Source of the DNA: Chloroflexi bacterium RBG_16_57_11
Lineage (GTDB): Bacteria > Chloroflexota > Anaerolineae > Anaerolineales > UBA4823
Length of the DNA stretch: 10,921 nt
Assembly (NCBI GenBank): GCA_001795165.1
Contig: MGNS01000047.1
Span: forward strand, 5,773 to 16,693
Reading direction: 5' to 3'
The notes under the pieces are model-generated. The model made no database searches. It saw only the letters and a program-made list of their open reading frames with translations, and was not told the DNA's origin. Of this stretch, positions 5,553-10,921 are shown piece by piece (position 1 is the stretch's first letter; the number at the start of each line of letters is the position of its first letter). Made by a program: the position numbers and the translations under genes.

Positions 5553-5831
5553 TTAGTTGCGCGAAGTGCGCATGCTAGCGTCGGTCAGCGCCTCCACCAC
5601 CACACTGCCGTGGCGGTTGGCGACGAAGTGTTCGCCTTCCGATAAGACGTAATCCTGCGGGTCGCCTTCCTGGGTCACCCATAGAGTGCCCTTTGTAACA
5701 AAGATGGCGTCGCCGCGATCGATGCCCGCCAGCCGCTCGACCATCTGGGCGCACAGGCGGCGCTCAGGGTATTGAGTGGCTTTTTGGTCGCGGGTGGTGG
5801 TCAATTTCGAGTCAACAGTTCGTACGGTCAT
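5553..5831 (-). CDS. DUF2917 family small protein
   Basis: Ninety-two residues. The start is ATG 5831, because GGAGG lies 6 nt upstream on the minus strand; a longer frame up to 5870 would skip this strong site. The core reads GDAIFVTKGTLWVTQEGDPQDYVLSEGEHFVANRHGSVVVEAL (about residues 40-83). This is the DUF2917 pattern: short beta strands around a 'G.LWVT..GD..DYVL..GE.F' motif, suggesting a small cupin-like fold. No catalytic residues, signal peptide or membrane segment are seen, and the family has no established function. It is divergent from the MocR regulator at 6136, with a shared 304-bp control region containing three copies of a candidate operator. The regulator is therefore likely to control this gene, and the small protein may act in the same metabolic response. 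The family call is fairly firm; the role is unknown. Confidence 0.78.
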   Translation of the reverse strand: MTVRTVDSKLTTTRDQKATQYPERRLCAQMVERLAGIDRGDAIFVTKGTLWVTQEGDPQDYVLSEGEHFVANRHGSVVVEALTDASMRTSRN

Positions 5832-5934
5832 CTCACACCTCCAATAAACAGGGGCTTGCCTGGCTTCCATTTAGATCTTACTCCGATCTTACACTGACCA
5901 TATTCTAGCAAATCCACACCAAAATAACAGATGT

Positions 5935-5965
5935 AGTATAATTGAATTGTATACATAACAGTCAA
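5935..5965 (-). promoter_or_regulatory. Candidate promoter of the DUF2917 gene
   Basis: On the minus strand TTGACT (5965-5960) and TATACT (5940-5935) each match consensus at 5 of 6 positions, but the spacing is 19 bp, longer than the usual 17. It lies about 105 bp upstream of the ATG at 5831. The AACTGTNNTGGT boxes (5976-6031) begin about 10 bp upstream of the -35, a position typical for an activator. A TATAAT at 5937-5942 on the plus strand overlaps it but has no good -35. Confidence 0.42.
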
Positions 5966-5975
5966 CGTGTTTTTC

Positions 5976-6031
5976 AACTGTGCTGGTCGCCATTCGACTG
6001 AACTGTTTTGGTATATGCCACCAGTACAGTT
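5976..6031. promoter_or_regulatory. Three-box candidate MocR operator (AACTGTNNTGGT)
   Basis: AACTGTGCTGGT at 5976-5987 and AACTGTTTTGGT at 6001-6012 are direct repeats 25 bp apart. ACCAGTACAGTT at 6020-6031 is the same motif inverted. All three agree at ten of twelve positions. Boxes 2 and 3 also create a larger inverted repeat, TGAACTGT (5999-6006) with ACAGTTCA (6026-6033). Two direct boxes plus an inverted one between divergent genes is the operator layout described for some MocR-type regulators, and a MocR gene is next door. That this regulator binds here is inference. Confidence 0.6.
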
Positions 6032-6135
6032 CAAGCCCCGGCGATCATGGGCACACCTGGGTAGAATCCATCATCCGGTGCGTCGCTCGCTCGACGTGCA
6101 ACGTACCTGGATCTCAAACTAGAACCAGGAAAATA

Positions 6136-7599
6136 ATGCTTATGGACACATCCCCCACCAAAGACTTTCTGTACGAATCCCTGGCTGCTGACCTGACCGG
6201 GCTGATCGCCTCGGGTACTTTCCGCCCCGGCGACCGGCTTCCATCTGTGCGCCGGCTTAGCGCGCAGCGCAAGGTCAGCGTAAGCACCATCTTGCAGGCC
6301 TATATGCTGCTCGAGGACCGCGGGCTGATCGAGGCCAGGCCGCAATCCGGTTACTACGTGCGCTCTGCAGAAGGCCAGCGGTTGCCGGTTTCGCGCCACG
6401 ACCCGCTGCCCGAGCCGGAAATTTCCTCCCCCGAGCCGGATCCGGCGCAGGTGGGGCTGCGTGAACTGGTGATGCATGTGCTGCGCGACAGCGAGAACCC
6501 CAACCTGGTACAGCTCGGCACAGCGCTGCCCAATCGCGATCTTCTGCCGACCAAACGGCTCAACCGCATCGTGGCGACGCTGGCGCGCGAGCAGGAAGAG
6601 CAAAGCAACGGCTACTTCTTCCCGCCTGGCTACGAGCCGCTGCGGGTGCAGATCGCCAAGCGGGCAATCGTCGCCGGCTGCAGCCTTTCACCGGCAGATA
6701 TTGTCACCACCGCTGGCTGCCTGGAAGCAGTCGAGCTGTGCTTGCGCGCCGTCTGCCAGGCAGGGGATATCGTCGCCATCGAGTCGCCCACCTATTTCGG
6801 TATTTTACAAAGTATCGAAGCTTTGGGTCTGAAAGCATTGGAAATCCCCACCCACCCGCGCGATGGCATCAGTCTGGGAGCGCTGCGCTTCGCTCTGGAG
6901 CACAACCCGGTGCGTGCCTGCCTGGTGGTGTCCAACTTCAACAACCCGCTGGGGAGCTGCATGCCTGAAGAGGCCAAGCGTGAGCTGGTCGATCTGCTCG
7001 CCGCCCACGAAATCCCACTGATCGAGGATGATATCTCCGGTGAGATCTACTTCTCCGAACAGCGCCCAATCGTCGCCAAAGCTTTCGACCGAAAAGGACT
7101 GGTGCTGCTGTGCTCATCCTTCTCCAAAGACGTCTGCCCGGGCTACCGGGTGGGCTGGACTGCGCCGGGACGTTTTAAGGCGACTGTAGAGTGGCTAAAA
7201 TTCGCCTCCAGCGGTACGACCGCCTCGCTGCCACAGATGGCCGTGGCCGAGTTCATCGCCTGTGGTAGCTTCGACCACCACCTGCGCCGCCTGCGCCGTG
7301 AATACGCCTTCAACGTCGAGCAGATGACCCAGGCGGTGGTACGCTGCTTCCCGGCCGGGACGCGCGTCACCCGGCCTGCCGGCGGCTTTGTACTTTGGGT
7401 ACAGCTCTCCGAAATGGTAGACTCGCTGGACCTTTACCGCCAGGCGTTAAAGGTGGGCGTGACCCTGGCGCCAGGGTACATCTTCTCAGCTTCGAATAAG
7501 TATCGTAACTTCATCCGCCTGAATGCCGCCGTGTGGTCCAAAGAGGTCGAGCGGGCGATCGGTCGCCTGGGGGAGCTGGTAGATCAGGAAATTGCATAA
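6136..7599 (+). CDS. MocR-family transcriptional regulator (GntR-type HTH fused to PLP aminotransferase-like domain)
   Basis: Length 487 residues, usual for MocR proteins. The frame is open back to 5980, but ATG 6136 has AGGA 5 nt upstream and begins at the HTH domain; the extension lacks family sequence and would run through the operator. Residues about 11-75 are a GntR-like winged helix-turn-helix (FRPGDRLPSVRRLSAQ, SVSTILQAYMLLEDRGLIEARPQSGYYV split by the recognition helix). A Pro/Glu-rich linker (about 84-105) leads to an aminotransferase fold-type I domain. Visible cofactor features are GCLEAVE (194-200), Tyr220 in ESPTYFG, Asn269-Asn270 in SNFNNPLGS, Asp298/299 in IEDD, the Schiff-base lysine K331 in SSFSKD, and R461 in FIRLN. 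All PLP contacts appear intact, so it likely binds PLP and senses an amine, amino acid or PLP itself; which one cannot be told. It is divergent from the DUF2917 gene and shares its control region. Confidence 0.93.
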   Translation: MLMDTSPTKDFLYESLAADLTGLIASGTFRPGDRLPSVRRLSAQRKVSVSTILQAYMLLEDRGLIEARPQSGYYVRSAEGQRLPVSRHDPLPEPEISSPEPDPAQVGLRELVMHVLRDSENPNLVQLGTALPNRDLLPTKRLNRIVATLAREQEEQSNGYFFPPGYEPLRVQIAKRAIVAGCSLSPADIVTTAGCLEAVELCLRAVCQAGDIVAIESPTYFGILQSIEALGLKALEIPTHPRDGISLGALRFALEHNPVRACLVVSNFNNPLGSCMPEEAKRELVDLLAAHEIPLIEDDISGEIYFSEQRPIVAKAFDRKGLVLLCSSFSKDVCPGYRVGWTAPGRFKATVEWLKFASSGTTASLPQMAVAEFIACGSFDHHLRRLRREYAFNVEQMTQAVVRCFPAGTRVTRPAGGFVLWVQLSEMVDSLDLYRQALKVGVTLAPGYIFSASNKYRNFIRLNAAVWSKEVERAIGRLGELVDQEIA

Positions 7600-7629
7600 A
7601 ACCAGATTGTGATAAATTGCTCAATAAAA

Positions 7630-7638
7630 TGCTATAAT
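7630..7638 (+). promoter_or_regulatory. Extended -10 promoter candidate for the beta-helix gene
   Basis: TGCTATAAT (7630-7638) is a perfect -10 with the extended TGn element. The -35 region is poor (TTGTGA at 7607-7612 is 20 bp away), which extended -10 promoters tolerate. It would give an untranslated leader of about 220 nt before ATG 7866. The 266-bp gap 7600-7865 holds no other gene and no convincing terminator for the MocR gene. Confidence 0.45.
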
Positions 7639-7865
7639 ATTTTTAGAAAAACTTCAAATCCTATGGGTTGTCGTATAAACTCCTGACAACTTATGCGATT
7701 TAACCATCCTCATTATTCGATCCTTCTCTATCCTGGAAAACAGGTTAGTGAATAACCCCATTCATCGCCGAAAAAATATAATACGACGCCTTCTTTACCA
7801 TCCCAGATTTCAATGCGCCTTAAAGAAGCGTATTCAAAGGGAAACAGTAGAGAAGGAGTAAAAGC

Positions 7866-9779
7866 ATGAACAAGCTGGGCCAAATTATCCCCTTGATTGC
7901 CCCATTTCTGATGCTGTTGCCATTCGCATCCACCTCTTATTTTTCACCCTTACCTCCGAATGCAACCGAGGCGGCCAAAGAAGATGATGATGACTACCGG
8001 ATTTTTCTCCCCCTGATTGGAAAAAACACCTGGCCGTCTATGTGTTATGCACCTGGTACAGAATATTACCATCCGCTCACCCCGGCAATACCAGAAATCA
8101 TCCTGCAGCAGGGCACAACCATTACAGTGACCACCACTGCCGATATCATTAACGGTAATGTGTCCAGTGTTGCTGGACTTCTAGCGAATCCGGGTCCAGA
8201 TGGGATTGCCTTGCGCGAAGCAATCCTGGCAACCAACAACGATCCGGGGGAATACACGATCCGTTTTTCTGCTCAACTAGATGGAACCACGATTTATACG
8301 GGGAGCGGGAGTAACCAGGACTTGCCCCCGTTACTGGGAGGCTCGGTAATCATCAATGGCGATATTGATGGTGATCTCACGCCAGATGTCACGATCGCCA
8401 ACGCCAGCCCCTTCGAATATCCCTTTGGATTTAAGATCCAAAGCAGCAATAACACGCTGCACGCCCTTACATTGGAAGGCTACTTCCAGGGCGTCTTAAT
8501 AAAGCCTATAACTGGAACAACCACCCATACAACCTATCATGGCATCACCATCGCCAACCTGGTGATGAATAATGTTCAGACAGGGATTAACCTGCGAACC
8601 GGACCAGACCAGGGCGCAATGGCAACGGATAATCATTGGGAAGAAATTCTTATCTATGACAATGTTTTGAATGTTGGGCAAAATGGAATGACATTTACTT
8701 TGAATAATGTAATCGGAGATCATTTAGACACTGTGGTAGTTGCTCAAAATACAATCCACGTCACCCAGAATGTTAACAGCGCGAGTTTTGGTATCCAGTT
8801 CATGGCGGGATTTTGGGCAGGTTCGAATGATAATGTGATGACGAACATTACCGTGACCGACAATTCTATACTGGGTAACTCAGATCAAGCGATTGTATTT
8901 ATGTCAGGTGCAGTTGGGGCTAGCGGAAATGTTATTGACGGTGCAGTTCTATGGAACAATGAAATTCTCATCTCTGGTTCGAATTGGGCTTACGAAGCAG
9001 GTAAGATTGGTATAGATTTGATTACAGGAGACGGTGCGTCAGATTACATTGATCCTGATTATGAGCCAATCATCTATCCGGAAGATAATGTCATTAGAAA
9101 TTTTGACATCATTGACAATGTAATTGAGGGTTTTGATGGCCGTGGGATGCAAATAATGGGAGGCTGCTGTGGTTCTAAGTTTAACACCATCGAGAATGTG
9201 AAAATACTGAATAACCGATTCACGGCATCGATACCTGACGTGAATTTTGATGTAACTGGAATTCTGGTCAGATCAGGTGGTGCGCGGGCCGATCATCCCA
9301 CCAGCGAGAATCTGATTTCGCAGATAATGATCCAGAATAACACTTTTTCCTTAGGCCAATGGGGAAACCTGCAGAATACTCATTTTACTGCGTCAGCTAT
9401 TTCTGTGAGCGGAGCCGGTGGTGGCCCCGGAGCCAACCAGAATCAGATATTTGATATATGGATTTCTCTCAATCAGATCGACAGTATTATCCCTGGGATC
9501 CATCTCATCGGTGCCTGGGAAAACTCTACCCAGAATGTCATCAGCACAGCCCACATCTACTGCAACACGATTTTCAACGCCCCAACCTACCCTGTCCGAG
9601 AACCGCCGTTAAAAGGTATTGTCCTGACCGGAGCCATCCGAGACAGCACACTCAACCGGGTGGAGAATGTAAGCCTTTTCTACAACAAGGTTGCCAGCAT
9701 CTGGAATGATCTGACGGTAATTCCTAATGTGGAGAGCACTGCGACGAACAATCTGGTGAATTACACGGTTATTCCGTAG
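7866..9779 (+). CDS. Secreted right-handed parallel beta-helix protein with CSLREA-like N-terminal motif
   Basis: Length 637 residues; ATG 7866 has GAAGGAG (7852-7858) 7 nt upstream. Residues 1-24 are a signal peptide. An acidic patch (KEDDDDYR, 38-45) and FLPLIGK (47-53) follow; similar [FY]LPL[IV].K motifs occur in exported Chloroflexota proteins as I recall them. ITVTTTADIINGN (86-98) and GIALREAILATNN (113-125) match the CSLREA-type N-terminal module except that the CSL triplet is replaced. LPPLLGG (153-159) and INGDIDGDLTPDVTI (163-177) continue it. From about 185 to 620 come roughly ten long repeats of the pattern 'N.I.N..I..N.I......GI.[LF]..G', as expected of a pectin-lyase-like beta helix. 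No catalytic residues of a named polysaccharide lyase are recognised and no C-terminal sorting signal is visible. The gene looks more AT-rich than its neighbours, hinting at recent acquisition. A polysaccharide-binding or adhesion role is inference. Confidence 0.84.
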   Translation: MNKLGQIIPLIAPFLMLLPFASTSYFSPLPPNATEAAKEDDDDYRIFLPLIGKNTWPSMCYAPGTEYYHPLTPAIPEIILQQGTTITVTTTADIINGNVSSVAGLLANPGPDGIALREAILATNNDPGEYTIRFSAQLDGTTIYTGSGSNQDLPPLLGGSVIINGDIDGDLTPDVTIANASPFEYPFGFKIQSSNNTLHALTLEGYFQGVLIKPITGTTTHTTYHGITIANLVMNNVQTGINLRTGPDQGAMATDNHWEEILIYDNVLNVGQNGMTFTLNNVIGDHLDTVVVAQNTIHVTQNVNSASFGIQFMAGFWAGSNDNVMTNITVTDNSILGNSDQAIVFMSGAVGASGNVIDGAVLWNNEILISGSNWAYEAGKIGIDLITGDGASDYIDPDYEPIIYPEDNVIRNFDIIDNVIEGFDGRGMQIMGGCCGSKFNTIENVKILNNRFTASIPDVNFDVTGILVRSGGARADHPTSENLISQIMIQNNTFSLGQWGNLQNTHFTASAISVSGAGGGPGANQNQIFDIWISLNQIDSIIPGIHLIGAWENSTQNVISTAHIYCNTIFNAPTYPVREPPLKGIVLTGAIRDSTLNRVENVSLFYNKVASIWNDLTVIPNVESTATNNLVNYTVIP

Positions 9780-9830
9780 GATCCAAGCGAAGCGTGCAAA
9801 AGACATTCGGATCCAAATATTAACTCCAGA

Positions 9831-9847
9831 GGCTTTCTTTAAAAGCC
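9831..9847. terminator. Weak hairpin between convergent beta-helix and carboxypeptidase genes
   Basis: GGCTTT (9831-9836) and AAAGCC (9842-9847) form a 6-bp stem with a 5-nt loop in the 72-bp convergent gap. Neither direction has a clear U-tract, so it is at best a weak bidirectional terminator. Confidence 0.3.
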
Positions 9848-9851
9848 CTGC

Positions 9852-10921
9852 TCAAGGCAGCCTCACTTGCCGGTGTATTGAACCGGCGCGCTCGCTGAGC
9901 ACGTGGACGGTCACCACCGCTCCGGGTTGGCCACGCAGCGTCCATTCGACCCGGCCGCGGTTATCGGTGTTGCCCTCGGTCCAGAAGGCGGAAACGTCCA
10001 GCTTATTGCTGCGCCCTTCCAGGTGACCCATTTCCACCCGCCGCCGCCCGTCCACCAGGCTCACACCCTCGGGTAGCTCCAGCTCCGCCCGCACCGGCCG
10101 CACCGCTTTACGGTTCTTGCCCTGCACGCTGGTGCAGGTGGGCAGGAAACCGGCGTTTTCCACCACCAGGTTCAGGTGGTAATCGCCGCCGCCCAGTGGC
10201 TTGACTTCCAGGTGATGCAGGGACAGGCGCGGCAGCAGATCACCCAGAGCCAGGGCAAAAGGTGTGTTTCGCTCCGCCTCCGCAGCGAGGTGGCTGTGCG
10301 GCGGGTTGCGCCAGGTGTACATCATGTTCCAACCGCCCAGCTCAACTTTTCCGAGTTGCGGGTGCTCGAAGGTATACCAATCCACATAGCTTTGCGGCCC
10401 GCCGTTCTCATCGATCCATTTCAAGATCTGTAAATCCTGCTCATGAGGGTGGTCGCGATGCCATTCGATGAACTTACGTTCCTTGATGCCGGCCTCGTCG
10501 GCCAGGTCCCACAGCTCGATGGTGAAGGCGTAGGCTCCCAGGTGATCGAACATCCAATCGTCGAAGGCCCCGGTGGTGATCTCCTTGGGGTGGTACTTGA
10601 AATCATGGAAAGTCGAGACGCAGCGATAGCCGGTCAGCTTTGTGCCAATCTCCCCAATTTTCTTGTACACCCACAGGTCTTGCGTCTCCATCTCGTCATC
10701 GGCTTTGGTACTGTAGCTGCGCAGGATTACACGGCTGAAGGTGTGGTAGGTGACGGCGATGTTGATATTAGGGTGGCAAGCAATAAAATCCACCAGGGCA
10801 CGGATTTCCGGCTCGGAGGCGGGGTAAGGACCGGCGCCGTGTTGCTCGCCCTCGGTGCGCCACTGGAAGGGGAAATTTCTGTTGAAATCCAGCCCTTCCA
10901 GCTGGCGGGCCTCCTTGATCA
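9852..10921 (-). CDS. M14-family zinc carboxypeptidase, C-terminal part (5' end outside window)
   Basis: The reading frame is open from the right edge to TGA at 9852-9854; the GTG at 10793 is internal. Translating the edge gives GLDFNRNFPFQW, then GAGPYPASEPEIRALVDFI and AVTYHTFSRVILR. These are M14 carboxypeptidase hallmarks: the Asn-Arg pair that holds the substrate carboxylate, a SEPE.R motif, and the third zinc-binding His (codon about 10745-10743). Further on, KYHPKEITTGAFDDW precedes TIELWD, whose Glu (about 10517-10515) is the expected general base. The first two zinc ligands (HxxE) must lie outside the window. After the catalytic domain, about 130 residues from RLSLHHLEVKPL to the end look like a beta-sandwich appendage, with VVENAGFLPT and a Gly/Arg-rich VDGRRRVEMGHL segment. 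It would cleave C-terminal residues from peptides. Location cannot be judged without the N-terminus. Confidence 0.9.
   Translation of the reverse strand, partial: IKEARQLEGLDFNRNFPFQWRTEGEQHGAGPYPASEPEIRALVDFIACHPNINIAVTYHTFSRVILRSYSTKADDEMETQDLWVYKKIGEIGTKLTGYRCVSTFHDFKYHPKEITTGAFDDWMFDHLGAYAFTIELWDLADEAGIKERKFIEWHRDHPHEQDLQILKWIDENGGPQSYVDWYTFEHPQLGKVELGGWNMMYTWRNPPHSHLAAEAERNTPFALALGDLLPRLSLHHLEVKPLGGGDYHLNLVVENAGFLPTCTSVQGKNRKAVRPVRAELELPEGVSLVDGRRRVEMGHLEGRSNKLDVSAFWTEGNTDNRGRVEWTLRGQPGAVVTVHVLSERAGSIHRQVRLP

Noticed and set aside
5460..5645. Plus-strand frame with an internal ATG (5538) preceded by a GGAG sequence
   Set aside because: It is antisense to the well-supported DUF2917 gene, has His/Ala low-complexity composition and no recognisable family; the GGAG looks fortuitous.
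5980..6135. N-terminal extension of the MocR frame
   Set aside because: No suitable ribosome binding site at the upstream start, no family sequence, and it would run through the operator boxes; ATG 6136 is preferred.
7667..7698. Overlapping pairings GTTGTC/GACAAC and TCGTATAA/TTATGCGA in the beta-helix gene leader, resembling a pseudoknot
   Set aside because: The two helices would need zero-length connecting loops, which is sterically poor; AT-rich sequence gives such short matches by chance.
9778..9814. Two GGATCC palindromes about 31 bp apart after the beta-helix gene
   Set aside because: Only a 6-8 bp match, with no further structure; consistent with chance.

Overview
The window most resembles a piece of a Chloroflexota genome, probably of the Anaerolineae type. 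I infer this from gene style, not from a marker gene: large secreted DUF11-repeat and beta-helix proteins, a lamin-tail-like lipoprotein, an 'FLPLI.K'-type motif behind a signal peptide, and mostly GC-rich coding sequence. No rRNA, tRNA, transposase, CRISPR array or phage gene is visible. Much of the coding capacity is for exported or cell-surface proteins.

Layout. Positions 1-539 (+) hold the 3' end of a membrane protein with a DUF4129-like tail; its last codons and stop lie in a small double-hairpin repeat (502-545). Facing it is a 74-residue orphan protein (557-781, -). Then, on the minus strand, come a lamin-tail-like lipoprotein (999-1640) and, upstream of it, a 1083-residue secreted protein (1772-5023). 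That protein has a signal peptide, an N-terminal extracellular domain, six DUF11-like repeats and a C-terminal TPGFW domain. The two minus-strand genes may be co-transcribed, with a strong hairpin between them.

The 529-bp gap 5024-5552 is the most information-rich non-coding part. Read on the minus strand it holds a near-consensus sigma-70 promoter, a 9-bp-stem hairpin, a canonical intrinsic terminator, a perfect Shine-Dalgarno sequence touching a tiny aromatic-rich reading frame, a second strong hairpin, and then the ribosome binding site of the large surface protein. This is the architecture of an attenuated or riboswitch-like leader, or of a roughly 200-nt small RNA. I do not recognise it as a known RNA family, and it is the best candidate here for something undescribed.

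Next comes a divergent pair: a small DUF2917 protein (5553-5831, -) and a MocR-type regulator (6136-7599, +; GntR-like helix-turn-helix fused to a PLP aminotransferase fold). Between them lie three copies of the 12-mer AACTGTNNTGGT, two direct and one inverted, a likely MocR operator that would couple the two genes. Downstream is a secreted right-handed beta-helix protein (7866-9779, +) that looks more AT-rich than its neighbours. The window ends inside an M14-type zinc carboxypeptidase (9852-10921, -) whose 5' end lies outside.
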